DNA of 39,198 bases from Streptomyces spiralis. GTDB lineage: Bacteria; Actinomycetota; Actinomycetes; Streptomycetales; Streptomycetaceae. This document shows positions 8,455 to 17,198 of this stretch, piece by piece. Below the pieces are notes generated by a model that worked only from the letters and a program-made list of their open reading frames with translations, searched no databases and was not told where the DNA came from. The position numbers were made by a program, and so were the translations under genes. The stretch covers positions 1-39,198 of the forward strand of contig NZ_BNBC01000043.1 in assembly GCF_014654675.1 (NCBI RefSeq). The letters are read 5' to 3'. The number at the start of each line of letters is the position of its first letter. Within the stretch, counting starts at the first letter, position 1.

Positions 8455-8477
8455 CGGTCGAAGGGACCCGTATGACG
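8441..8477 (+). repeat. 21-bp tandem duplication of ribosome site and start codon
   Basis: AGGGACCCGTATGACG at 8441-8456 recurs at 8462-8477, a period of 21, exactly seven codons. Each copy carries the purine-rich ribosome site and an in-frame ATG for the response regulator. Confidence 0.8.
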
Positions 8478-9167
8478 AGCGAGCCGCTGCCGCAGGAACC
8501 ACCGGCGAACGAGCCGCTCATCCGGATCGTGCTCGCCGACGACGAGCGCATGGTCCGCACCGCTCTGCGGGCCATCCTGGCCGCCGAGCCGGACCTGACG
8601 GTCGTCGGGGAGGCGACGACCGGCGCCGAGGCGGTGTCCGTCGTGCGCGAGACTCGGCCCGACGTGGTCCTCATGGACGTGCGCATGCCCGAGGTCGACG
8701 GCATCCGGGCCACCGAGCAGATCCTCGCCACGCTCACCCCGGCCCCGCCCCGGATCGTGGTCGTCACCACCTTCGAGAACGACTCCTACGTCTACGACGC
8801 GCTGCGCGCCGGAGCCGCCGGGTTCCTGCTCAAACGGGCGGAGGCCGACACCCTGGTGCAGGCGGTGCGGCTCGTCGCGCGCAGCGACACCCTGCTGTTC
8901 CCGTCGGCCGTACGGGCGCTGGCCGAGGAGCACGCGCGCGCGTCCGTGGCACCGCCGGCCTGGGTGGCGCGGCTCACCGTCCGCGAGGGCGAGGTGCTGC
9001 GGCTGATGGCGGCCGGGCTGACCAACGCGGAGATCGCCCGGCACATGGAGGTCGGCCCCGCCACCGTCAAGACGCATGTGGCGGGGGTGCTGGCGAAGAC
9101 CGGCGCCCGGGACCGCACCCAGGCGGTGATCGCCGCCTACGAGGCGGGCTTCATGAACGTCCGATGA
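8451..9167 (+). CDS. NarL/LuxR-family response regulator
   Basis: A 238-residue response regulator. The receiver domain has the acidic pair in VLADDERMV, the phospho-acceptor Asp in DVVLMDVRMPEVDG, the Thr switch in VVVTTFEN and the Lys in GFLLKRAEAD. A LuxR-type HTH follows (LTVREGEVLRLMAAGLTNAEIA, VGPATVKTHVAGVLAKTGARDR). It should bind DNA when phosphorylated by the kinase directly upstream; its promoters are unknown. Two in-frame starts, ATG 8451 (overlapping the kinase stop) and ATG 8472, have equal ribosome sites because of a 21-bp tandem duplication, so the protein may be made with two N-termini. Confidence 0.9.
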   Translation: MTVEGTRMTSEPLPQEPPANEPLIRIVLADDERMVRTALRAILAAEPDLTVVGEATTGAEAVSVVRETRPDVVLMDVRMPEVDGIRATEQILATLTPAPPRIVVVTTFENDSYVYDALRAGAAGFLLKRAEADTLVQAVRLVARSDTLLFPSAVRALAEEHARASVAPPAWVARLTVREGEVLRLMAAGLTNAEIARHMEVGPATVKTHVAGVLAKTGARDRTQAVIAAYEAGFMNVR

Positions 9168-9219
9168 GAAACCGGGCGGACGGGAACGTTCCGCCCCTTC
9201 CCCCTCGTCCTCCACTGGG

Positions 9220-10677
9220 ATGAACGGGATGAACAAGACGATCAGGCGGGCGTCCGTCTTCACACTGCTGCTCGTGTTCGCGCTGCTGGCCAGGGCCACA
9301 TGGGTGCAGTTCTACGACGGCAAGGCCCTCGCCGACGACAAGGACAACCGGCGCAGGGCGATCGAGACGTACGCGCAGCCGCTGGGCAACATCGTCGTGG
9401 CCGGCAGCTCGATCACCGGCTCGGCCGAGACCAGCGGCGACCTGAAGTACAAGCGGACGTACGTCGACGGCAAGCTGTACGCGGCGGTCACGGGCTACAG
9501 CTCGCAGGTCTACGGCGCGACCCAGCTGGAGGGCATCTACCAGGACCTCCTGGACGGCACGGACACCCGGCTGAAGAACCCGCTCGACGCCCTCACCGGC
9601 AAGCGGGCCACGCCCGGCGACGTGATCACGACGATCGACCCGGACGTGCAGAAGGCCGCCTACGAGGCGCTCGGCGACAAGAAGGGCGCCGCCGTCGCGA
9701 TCGACCCGGCCACCGGGAAGCTCCTCGCGGTGGTCTCCACACCGTCGTACGACCCCACCGTGCTCAGCGCCGGCGACGGCGACGCCTGGAAGAAGCTGAC
9801 CAAGGACTCCGACAAGCCGATGACGAACCGCGCGCTGCGCCAGCCGCTGCCGCCGGGCTCGACGTTCAAGCTGGTCGTGGCGGCGGCCGCGCTGGAGGAC
9901 GGGCTGTACTCGTCGGTCGACGTGAGGACGGACAGCCCGGACCCCTACACGCTGCCGGGCACCACACGGGTGCTGTCGAACGAGAACCCGAGCGCCCCCT
10001 GCGAGAACGCCACCATCCGCACCGCACTGCAGTACTCCTGCAACAACGTCTTCGCGAAGATGGCCGTCGACCTGGGCCAGGACAAGGTGCGGGCGATGGC
10101 CGAGAAGTTCGGCTTCGACGACGAGTCACAGGACGTGCCGGTGCGCGCCTACCCGAGCGTGTACCCCTCCGGCATGGACAAGGCGCAGACCGCGCTGACC
10201 GGCATCGGTCAGTTCGACGTCACCGCCACCCCGCTCCAGATGGCGATGGTGTCGGCGGCCATCGCCCACGGCGGCGAGCTCGTCTCCCCGCACATGGTGT
10301 CGCGGACCACCGACGGCGACGGCGACGTGCTGCGGAACTACGACGACTCCACCGACAGCAAGCGGATCATCAGCTCCCGCACCGCCGAGCAGTTGCGGTC
10401 GGCGATGCGCACGGTGGTCGAGCAGGGCACCGGCACCAACGCCCGGATCCCCGGTGTGACGGTGGGCGGCAAGACGGGCACGGCCCAGCACGGCGAGAAC
10501 AACAGCAAGGTGCCCTACGCCTGGTTCACGTCCTACGGCACCTCGCAGGCGACGGGCAAGCAGGTCGCGGTCGCGGTGGTCGTCGAGCAGTCGGATGCGG
10601 CCCGCTCGGAGGTCAGCGGCAACGGCCTGGCGGCACCGGTGGCCAAGGCGATGATGCAGGCGGCCCTCGCCGGCTAA
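9220..10677 (+). CDS. Penicillin-binding protein (class B-like transpeptidase, PbpA type)
   Basis: A 485-residue, membrane-anchored peptidoglycan DD-transpeptidase. One N-terminal transmembrane segment (ASVFTLLLVFALLARATWVQ) is followed by an extracytoplasmic domain and then the transpeptidase domain with all three penicillin-binding motifs: STFK (about 214-217), SCN (273-275) and KTGT (418-421). Length and the MNKTIRRA-like N-terminus match PbpA-type proteins of actinomycetes. That favours the second ATG (9229) as the true start; no strong ribosome site separates the two. There is no SEDS (FtsW/RodA) partner gene beside it. It follows the two-component genes by about 50 bases and may be part of their regulon, which would make the kinase a cell-wall sensor; this is only an inference. 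Confidence 0.88.
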   Translation: MNGMNKTIRRASVFTLLLVFALLARATWVQFYDGKALADDKDNRRRAIETYAQPLGNIVVAGSSITGSAETSGDLKYKRTYVDGKLYAAVTGYSSQVYGATQLEGIYQDLLDGTDTRLKNPLDALTGKRATPGDVITTIDPDVQKAAYEALGDKKGAAVAIDPATGKLLAVVSTPSYDPTVLSAGDGDAWKKLTKDSDKPMTNRALRQPLPPGSTFKLVVAAAALEDGLYSSVDVRTDSPDPYTLPGTTRVLSNENPSAPCENATIRTALQYSCNNVFAKMAVDLGQDKVRAMAEKFGFDDESQDVPVRAYPSVYPSGMDKAQTALTGIGQFDVTATPLQMAMVSAAIAHGGELVSPHMVSRTTDGDGDVLRNYDDSTDSKRIISSRTAEQLRSAMRTVVEQGTGTNARIPGVTVGGKTGTAQHGENNSKVPYAWFTSYGTSQATGKQVAVAVVVEQSDAARSEVSGNGLAAPVAKAMMQAALAG

Positions 10678-10836
10678 AGGGTGTTGCAGAAGGCCTGGTG
10701 GCGGCGTGTCTGGGTGATGGCTAACCCTGCTGTTTCACCCTGTCATGGCGAGGTTGTGCATGGTGGCGACGGCCTGGACGGCCTGGTGGAGGCCGTCGCC
10801 TCTCTGGCGGCAGTCGCGGAGGATCTTCCAGTCGGG
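10678..10836 (-). mobile_element. IS5-type insertion sequence scar (3' end of transposase)
   Basis: On the minus strand, the ~32 codons ending at the TGA at 10735-10737 encode DWKILRDCRQRGDGLHQAVQ then AVATMHNLAM, the typical C-terminal end of IS5-group DDE transposases. Beyond the stop, the sequence to about 10678 (GGGTGTTGCAGAAGG at its outer edge) looks like the element's terminal repeat, directly after the PBP stop. The rest of the element is missing and its sequence changes abruptly near 10836 into another gene, so it is a dead remnant. Confidence 0.65.
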
Positions 10837-11482
10837 CCGCGCGGACCGGGGCGATCGGCCGGCTGCGGGTGGCCGGGGCGACGGCCGCGGTCGCGGGGGT
10901 GCTGGCGGTGGGCGGCTACGCGGTGTCGTCCGCGGTACGGGACACCCCCGGCCGCAGCGGCAGACCGTGGCGGTCCCGCCGGCGCCCAGCCCCGTGCCGT
11001 CCCCGGACGCCGGTCCCGCCACCGCCGAGCGGGACGGTCCGCTGCGGGCGGACGCCTCGGTGGACCCGCACAGCAACGACTACTGGGCGCAGAGCGACAT
11101 CACCCTCAGGACCTCCGAGCCGCTGACCGCGCTCACCGTGCGGCTGGAGGTCGCCCAGACCGGCGGGGTGGCCTCGACCGCGGCCTGGCGGTCGCTCCCC
11201 GAGTCGGACTTCACCCTCACGGTCGGCGAGCGGAACGGGTTCCTCGTCTACACCTGGACGCTCAAGAGCGGGCGTACGGTCCCGGCGGGCACGTGGGTGT
11301 TCGCGGGGCAGTACGACCACGACCGCGGCGGCCGGACCGCGCGGGAGGACCGCTACACGGCGACGGCCACCGCGCAGGGCCGGCACCGGTCGGTGACCGG
11401 CGACTTCACGCCGCGCGACGGCGACGGCACCTCGCCCGACGGCGCCGCACCCGGCGGCACCGCGCCCGGCGCAGACCCGTAG
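10837..11482 (+). pseudogene. Truncated and frameshifted membrane-anchored protein gene
   Basis: From 10839 one frame encodes GRLRVAGATAAVAGVLAVGG then YAVSSAVRD, a transmembrane anchor; its 5' part is cut off by the IS scar. At the C5 run (10944-10948) the coding frame shifts by one base. After it, another frame continues through QRQTVAVPPAPSPVPSPDAG (a Pro-rich linker) into a folded-looking domain with DYWAQSDITLRTSEPLTALT, a TWTLKSGRTVPAGTWVFAGQY motif, and a Gly/Ala-rich tail ending at 11482. Adding one C to the run would restore a single frame. The C-terminal part resembles extracytoplasmic domains of uncharacterised Streptomyces membrane proteins; I do not recognise a function. Confidence 0.6.
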
Positions 11483-11525
11483 CGGATCGGCCGCCGGACG
11501 CCGTGCCGCCCGCGCGCCGTGCGGC

Positions 11526-12320
11526 TCAGCCGACGAAGTACGTCGGGTTGGGCAGCTTGTAGGTGCGGTCGGCGTAGCCGCCGTCGAGATCGGAGTACTG
11601 GTCGCCGAAGTTGGCGACGATGTCGTACCCGAGGTCCTCGATGTGCTTGCGGGTACCGGACTTGTACTGGACGGTGGTGCACTTCCAGGCGCCCGGGGTG
11701 GCACAGCCGCTCAGGTACGCCGGCGGGTTGGCCGCGTCCTTGAGGAACATGTGGTCGGCGTCGAGGTTGACGTCGGCGCCGACCTTCTTCAGGTTCTCCA
11801 CGGCGGCGGAGCGCTGGGCCTCGCTCAGGCCCGAGTTGTAGAAGACGGTGACGCCCTTGCTCGCGGCGTACCGCACGAGCTCGGGGCTGCCGAAGACCTC
11901 GGGCCGGTCGGCCTGGTTGACGTAGGCCGCCCAGGTGGCGCTGTTGTAGCCGTAGTTGTTCTTCTTCTCGTAGTCCAGGCTGAGCAGCAGCGTGTCGTCG
12001 ATGTCGAACACGACGGCCGGCTTGTGGCCCTTGTGCCCGGCCTGGAGGGCCGCCTTGTCGATGTACCGCTTGGCGTCGGCGTCGATGCGCGCCAGGTCCT
12101 TGGCGTACGGGCTGTCCGGGGACGCCTGGTAGACGCCGTTGGCGTCCGGCGTGGTGCCGTAGTAGGTGTCGATGTCCTTGGTCAGCAGCCCGATGTTGTA
12201 GGGCTCGTGGGTGGAGTTGGCGGTGGACTGCCCGGCAGTGGCGGCACCGGCGCCGTAGAGGGCACCACCGGCGACGGCACAGGCCGCGGCGACGGCGGCG
12301 ACTCTGAGGGACTTCCGCAT
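11526..12320 (-). CDS. Secreted HAD-family acid phosphatase (class IIIB-like)
   Basis: A 264-residue exported protein. A signal peptide is clear (MRKSLRV, then AAVAAACAVAGGALYGAG, with a cut near ATAGQ). The HAD catalytic motif I is AVVFDIDDTLLLS, with both Asp residues. A motif II-like segment is GVTVFYNSGLSEAQR, a C-terminal Lys is in YKSGTRKHIEDLG, and motif IV is IVANFGDQYSDLDGG. This fits the HAD IIIB acid phosphatase family (PF03767), which hydrolyses phosphomonoesters outside the cell. The start ATG at 12320 has CGGAGATCCC before it; an ATG further out is less likely. It is monocistronic and divergent from the toxin locus. Confidence 0.87.
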   Translation of the reverse strand: MRKSLRVAAVAAACAVAGGALYGAGAATAGQSTANSTHEPYNIGLLTKDIDTYYGTTPDANGVYQASPDSPYAKDLARIDADAKRYIDKAALQAGHKGHKPAVVFDIDDTLLLSLDYEKKNNYGYNSATWAAYVNQADRPEVFGSPELVRYAASKGVTVFYNSGLSEAQRSAAVENLKKVGADVNLDADHMFLKDAANPPAYLSGCATPGAWKCTTVQYKSGTRKHIEDLGYDIVANFGDQYSDLDGGYADRTYKLPNPTYFVG

Positions 12321-12557
12321 GGGATCTCCGGATCTGGTCGATGGACGTGACCGGTGAGATCGCGCCAAACACATGACGCGACACCAGGTCACGGACTGTC
12401 TACGCGCATTGCGCACCAGTCGCGAGGGGCGTTACCCGATCGATACGCAATTCCTTCACACGCGGCATTGCCCGCACATGATTGCGACATGACCTCCCCT
12501 TGACCCGCCTCCCCTAGGGTCGTGAGCCGCGATCGCGAACGGGGGAAGGACTGTCAG

Positions 12558-12923
12558 GTGGGGGAAGGCAAGGACCCGAGCAAGGTCCTGGACATCAAGA
12601 CCGCCGACATCAAACGGGCGGCACCGGACTTCCACAAGGGCGCAGAGGACCTGAGCAAGGCCCTGACCGTGCTCGTCAAGTCCCTTGACGGACTGGGCGA
12701 ACCCTGGGGGCACGACAAGCAGGGGAACGAGTTCGGCGACGCCTACAAGCCGCTGCAGAAGAAGATCGAGAGCTCGGCGGGCATCCTGGTGCTGGGCCTG
12801 ACGAGCATTCACGAGGCCATGGTCGACATGGCGGACGGCCACGTGGACAACGACCGGCTCATCGCGGGCATCTTCACGGACGTGAAGGTCGACGGCAAGC
12901 ACGGCGGTGCCGGTGAGCGTTGA
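12558..12923 (+). CDS. WXG100-like small helical protein, probable toxin secretion partner
   Basis: A 121-residue, mostly helical protein with no signal peptide. It has the EPWGHDKQGNEFGDAYKPLQ stretch, matching the W-G-x-D-x-x-G-x-x-F-x-x-x-Y pattern of actinobacterial WXG100 (ESAT-6-like) proteins. The start is GTG 12558, with GGAAGGA seven bases upstream. It overlaps the RHS toxin gene by 11-17 bases, so the two are translationally coupled. WXG-type partners next to large polymorphic toxins are typical of type VII (ESX) secretion, so it probably forms a helical complex with the toxin's N-terminus for export. No ESX machinery gene is in the window. Family assignment is by motif only. Confidence 0.72.
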   Translation: MGEGKDPSKVLDIKTADIKRAAPDFHKGAEDLSKALTVLVKSLDGLGEPWGHDKQGNEFGDAYKPLQKKIESSAGILVLGLTSIHEAMVDMADGHVDNDRLIAGIFTDVKVDGKHGGAGER

Positions 12924-15900
12924 GGACGAGGCCCGCAAGATCCTTCTGAAGCTGGGCCTGTGGTGGCCGGAAGCCGACTCCGGCAAGCTGCGGGACGCGG
13001 CGAAGGCCTGGCGGACCTTCGCGGAGTCGGTCGACGACGTCCGGGGACCCGTGCACCGCAGCGCGTCGTCGATCATCCACCACAACACGGGCCACGCGAT
13101 CGACGCGTTCGAGAAGTTCTGGGGCCGTTACGCCAGGGGCCAGGACGGCGGCTGGCTCAGCGACCTCGCCGAATCCGCGCGGGAGATGGCCAAGGCGCTG
13201 GACAAGTTCGCCGACGCGATCGACGACGCCATCCACAAGCTCTGGGTGCAGATAGGCATCGACGCCGCCGTCATCGCCGGTGGCGTGGCGCTGGCGTTCT
13301 TCACGGCGGGATTGGCGTCGGGTGCCGCGGTGGCCGTCGCCGACGCGATCGTGGAACTCGGCGCCACTCTGGGGGTGGCCGTCTCCGCGACGGTGGCGGA
13401 GATCGCGGCGGGCACCCTGGTCGCCGCCGCCTTCGGCGGGGTGGAGTCGGTCACCGTCGACCTCGCCGTCGCCCAGCCCCTGAAGATGGCCACCGGTCTG
13501 CAGCACGGCCTGAGCCTCGACGAGATCAACCAGGCCGCCAAGGACGGCATGATCTTCGGCGGCGCGCTGGGCGCGGGCGGCGGCGTGCTGAAGGCGGGTC
13601 TCGAGGGCGGGCTGGGCGACATCACCCCGCCGCTGCTGCGCCCGCCGTCGCTCCGCCCGGACCTGGTGGAACTGGGCCCGGCGGCCCGCAACGCCGAGCG
13701 CACCCCCTGCGTCGGCGAGCCGATCGACGTGGCGACCGGCGCGATGCTGATGACGCAGACGGACCTGAGCCTGCCGGGGGCGCTGCCGCTGGAGTTCACA
13801 CGCACCCACCTGTCGTCGTACCGCGGCGGCGTCTGCTTCGGCCCCACCTGGATCTCCACTCTCGACGAGTGCCTCCAGATCGACGGCGAGGGCGTCGTCT
13901 TCGCCGCGGCGGACGGCATGCGCCTGGTGTACCCGGTCCCCGAGCCGGGCGTGCCCACACTGCCCGTGAAGGGCGCCCGCTGGCCACTGGAGTGGGACGG
14001 CAAGCCGGACGGCGCGATGACGGTGACGGACCCGGCGACGGGCGTCGTCCGCACCTTCGCCGCGCCGGTCCCGGCGGCCTCCTTCGGCACCTTCCATCTG
14101 CCGCTGGAGTCCTGGAGCGACCGCAACGGCAACCGGATCGACATCGAGCGCGACGACGACGGCGTACCGTTCGGCATCCGCCACTCGGGCGGCTCCTACG
14201 TGGCCGTCGACACCTGGGGCCCGCGCATCACCGCCCTGCGCCTCCTGGACGAGCCCCCGTCCCGCTACGGCGCCGAGAGCCCGGCCGACGAGGGCACGGT
14301 CGTCATGCGCTACGGCTACGACCGGTCCGGCAACCTCACGGAGGTCGTCAACTCCAGCGGTGAGCCGATGAGGTTCACCTACGACGCCGACGGCAGGACG
14401 ACCCGCTGGACCGACCGCAACGGCACCTGGTTCTCCTACGTCTACGACGAGCGCGGTCGCGTGACCCGAACCGACGGCGTGGACGGCATCCTGTCCGGCA
14501 CCCTGACCTACGACGACACGGCCCGCACGACGACGTACACGGACTCGCTCGGCCACACCTCCGTCCACGAGTACAACGCCGAGGGCCTGGTGGTGGCGGA
14601 GACGGACCCGCTGGGGAACGTCACACGCACGGGGTGGGACGAGTACGGGTCGCGGCCGGTCGCGGTGACCGATCCCCTGGGGCACACGACACGGTACGCG
14701 TACGACGAGGCCGGCAACCTCACGGAACTCACCCTGCCGGACGGCTCGTCGGCGCGGGCCGCCTACAACGCCTTCGGCCTGCCCACCGAGGTCGTCGAGC
14801 CGGGCGGCGCCACCTGGCGCCACACGTACGACGCCCGGGGGAACCTGCTGACGACGGTCGACCCGGCCGGAGCCGAGACGCGCTACGCGAACGACGAGTC
14901 GGGACGCCCCACCGCCATCACCAACGCCCTGGGCCACACCCGCACCGTGGCCTACGACGGGGCAGGTCTGCCCATAGCGCTGACCGACGAACTCGGCCAC
15001 ACCACGACCGTCCGCCGGGACGCCTTCGGCCGGGTCGTCGAGGTGACCGACCCCCTGGGCCACACCACCCGCATGAAGTGGACGGTGGAGGGCAAGCCGG
15101 CCTGGCGGGAGTACCCCGACGGCACCCGCGAGTCCTGGACGTGGGACGCCGAGGGCAACCTGCTCGGTCACACGGACCCGGCCGGAAACACCACACACCA
15201 GACCGCCGCACCGTTCGACCTCCCCGCGACACGCACCGATCCGGACGGTGCGAGGTACGCGTTCGCCTACGACACCGAGCTGCGCCTGACCGGCGTCACC
15301 AACCCTCAGGGCCTGACCTGGTCCTACCGCTACGACGAGGCGGGGCGGCTGGTCGCGGAGACGGACTTCGACGGCCGGACGCTGACGTATGCGCACGACG
15401 CGGCGGGCAGGCTTGCCTCCCGTACCAACGGCGCCGGAGAGACCCTGCTCTTCACGCGTGACGTAGTGGGCCGGGTGGTGGAGCAGCGGTGTGCCTCGGG
15501 CGGCGGCATCACCACGTTCGACTACGGTCCGGACGGCGCCCTCGTGCGAGCCACCGGTGCGGACGCCGAAGTGGCACTGGAGCGGGACGCGTTGGGCCGC
15601 GTGCTGTCCGAAACGGTGAACGGACGCACAACGACGTACGGCTACGACGCCCTGGGACACAGGACACGCCGCGTGACGCCCTCCGGGCTCGCCTCTGACT
15701 GGACGTACGATCCGGCTGGACGCCCGGTCGCCCTGTACTCGGCGGCGGGTGGGCTGGAATTCTCGTACGACGCCGCAGGACGTGAGACGCAGCGCCTCCT
15801 GGCCGAGGGAGTAACGCTTACACAGGACTGGAGCGAGACGGGGCGGCTGACGACACAGGTCCTGACCAGCACACCCCGAGCGACAGGCGCCGATCGACTG

Positions 15901-17181
15901 CTCCAGCACCGGACCTACGTTCACCGAGCAGACGGCTACCTGACCGAGATCCGCGAGTTGACCTCGGGGACCCGCTGCTTCGAGCTGGACGGCGTGGGCC
16001 GGGTCACCGCCGTGCGCGCGCACGGCTGGACCGAGACCTACACGTACGACGCGGCCGGCAACGTGGTGCAGGCCGGTGCTCCTTCCCACGACACGTCGGG
16101 AGAACGGGAGTTCGACGGCGCCCTCATCCGCTCGGCCGGGCGTACCACGTACCAGCACGACGCCCAGGGGCGCCTCGTGCGCAGGACGCGCAGACTCCTC
16201 AACGGCCAGTCACGTGTCTGGGTCTACTCCTGGAACGCCGAGGACCGCTTGACGGGCGTTGTCACCCCGGACGGTGTCCAATGGCACTACGCCTACGATC
16301 CGCTGGGCCGACGCGTGTCCAAACATCGTGTCGTCGAGGACGGCTCGGTGGCGGACCGCACGGAGTTCACCTGGGACGACACGACACTGGCCGAACGGAC
16401 GGCCCCGGACGGTGCCGTGACGACGTGGGAGTACGCACCGGGCACGCATCGCCCGGTGGCCCAGACCGATCACAGGCCGTCGGCCCCGTCGGCCAACACG
16501 TCCTACCTGGCCCGGCTGGCCGCGGAGTCGGACCCGGCCGGCACCGCCCGTTTCCATGCCGTGGTCACGGACTCGGTCGGCACGCCCACAGAACTGGTCT
16601 CCCCGTCCGGAGACCTGGTCTGGCAGCGCCGCACCGGCCTCTGGGGCACCCGCCTTCCGGCGCCTGACGAGAGGGCGCCCACGGTGGACTGCCCACTGCG
16701 CTTCCCGGGCCAGTACGCCGACCCCGAGACCGGCCTGCACTACAACCTGCATCGCTACTACGACCCCGAGCTCGCCCGGTACATCACTGCGGACCCACTC
16801 GGGCTGGAGCCCGCGCACAACCCGTACGCCTACGTGGCGAACGCCCTGGGCTGGACGGATCCCCTGGGTCTGGCCCCCAAGTGCGGCATCGACCTCTCGA
16901 ACGCGACCCCGCACAGTGGCCGTTTCCCCCAGTCGGCGAAGCCCGACGAGATCCTGGTACGTCGAAAGGACGACGGAACCGTGACGGCCTACGCTGTCTA
17001 CGACGATCAGGGGCTACCCATCAAACGTGTCGATGTGGACCCGAATTCGAAGCCGCATGGCGGAGTGCCGGCGCCGCATGTGCTGGAGACACGCAAGAAC
17101 GTCAATCCCCGAACCGGGCAGGTGTTCCTGACCTGGAACAAGATGCCGCGACCCGCCCGGCCCGATGAACTTCCTCAATGA
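12907..17181 (+). CDS. RHS-repeat polymorphic toxin with a C-terminal RNase-like toxin domain
   Basis: A 1424-residue protein. Residues 1-110 are helical and WXG/LXG-like; about 115-200 are hydrophobic (IDAAVIAGGVALAFFTAGLA and on). About 265-340 has the DUF6531-type start of an RHS shell (CVGEPIDVATGAMLMTQTDL). YD repeats run to about 1270 (YDERGRVTRTDG and many others). The RHS core end is LHYNLHRYYDPELARYITAD, then NPYAYVANALGWTDPLGLAP. The last ~98 residues are the variable toxin tip; KRVDVD and KPHGGVPAPHVLE resemble polymorphic toxin type 24 (BECR-fold RNase group), from memory. Starts GTG 12907 and GTG 12913 are both possible. It likely acts on competing bacteria after type VII export, with self-protection by the next gene. 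GC bias softens in the last third, as expected for an exchanged tip. Confidence 0.88.
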   Translation: MPVSVEDEARKILLKLGLWWPEADSGKLRDAAKAWRTFAESVDDVRGPVHRSASSIIHHNTGHAIDAFEKFWGRYARGQDGGWLSDLAESAREMAKALDKFADAIDDAIHKLWVQIGIDAAVIAGGVALAFFTAGLASGAAVAVADAIVELGATLGVAVSATVAEIAAGTLVAAAFGGVESVTVDLAVAQPLKMATGLQHGLSLDEINQAAKDGMIFGGALGAGGGVLKAGLEGGLGDITPPLLRPPSLRPDLVELGPAARNAERTPCVGEPIDVATGAMLMTQTDLSLPGALPLEFTRTHLSSYRGGVCFGPTWISTLDECLQIDGEGVVFAAADGMRLVYPVPEPGVPTLPVKGARWPLEWDGKPDGAMTVTDPATGVVRTFAAPVPAASFGTFHLPLESWSDRNGNRIDIERDDDGVPFGIRHSGGSYVAVDTWGPRITALRLLDEPPSRYGAESPADEGTVVMRYGYDRSGNLTEVVNSSGEPMRFTYDADGRTTRWTDRNGTWFSYVYDERGRVTRTDGVDGILSGTLTYDDTARTTTYTDSLGHTSVHEYNAEGLVVAETDPLGNVTRTGWDEYGSRPVAVTDPLGHTTRYAYDEAGNLTELTLPDGSSARAAYNAFGLPTEVVEPGGATWRHTYDARGNLLTTVDPAGAETRYANDESGRPTAITNALGHTRTVAYDGAGLPIALTDELGHTTTVRRDAFGRVVEVTDPLGHTTRMKWTVEGKPAWREYPDGTRESWTWDAEGNLLGHTDPAGNTTHQTAAPFDLPATRTDPDGARYAFAYDTELRLTGVTNPQGLTWSYRYDEAGRLVAETDFDGRTLTYAHDAAGRLASRTNGAGETLLFTRDVVGRVVEQRCASGGGITTFDYGPDGALVRATGADAEVALERDALGRVLSETVNGRTTTYGYDALGHRTRRVTPSGLASDWTYDPAGRPVALYSAAGGLEFSYDAAGRETQRLLAEGVTLTQDWSETGRLTTQVLTSTPRATGADRLLQHRTYVHRADGYLTEIRELTSGTRCFELDGVGRVTAVRAHGWTETYTYDAAGNVVQAGAPSHDTSGEREFDGALIRSAGRTTYQHDAQGRLVRRTRRLLNGQSRVWVYSWNAEDRLTGVVTPDGVQWHYAYDPLGRRVSKHRVVEDGSVADRTEFTWDDTTLAERTAPDGAVTTWEYAPGTHRPVAQTDHRPSAPSANTSYLARLAAESDPAGTARFHAVVTDSVGTPTELVSPSGDLVWQRRTGLWGTRLPAPDERAPTVDCPLRFPGQYADPETGLHYNLHRYYDPELARYITADPLGLEPAHNPYAYVANALGWTDPLGLAPKCGIDLSNATPHSGRFPQSAKPDEILVRRKDDGTVTAYAVYDDQGLPIKRVDVDPNSKPHGGVPAPHVLETRKNVNPRTGQVFLTWNKMPRPARPDELPQ

Positions 17182-17198
17182 GGGAGAGGAGGAATCCC

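Noticed and set aside
12509..12530. TTGACC and TAGGGT before the WXG-like gene as a promoter
   Set aside because: The spacing is only about 9 bases, too short for a standard promoter.
12874..16158. A long open frame on the minus strand opposite the RHS gene
   Set aside because: It is antisense to a clear RHS toxin and reflects its high GC codon bias; no domain is recognisable.
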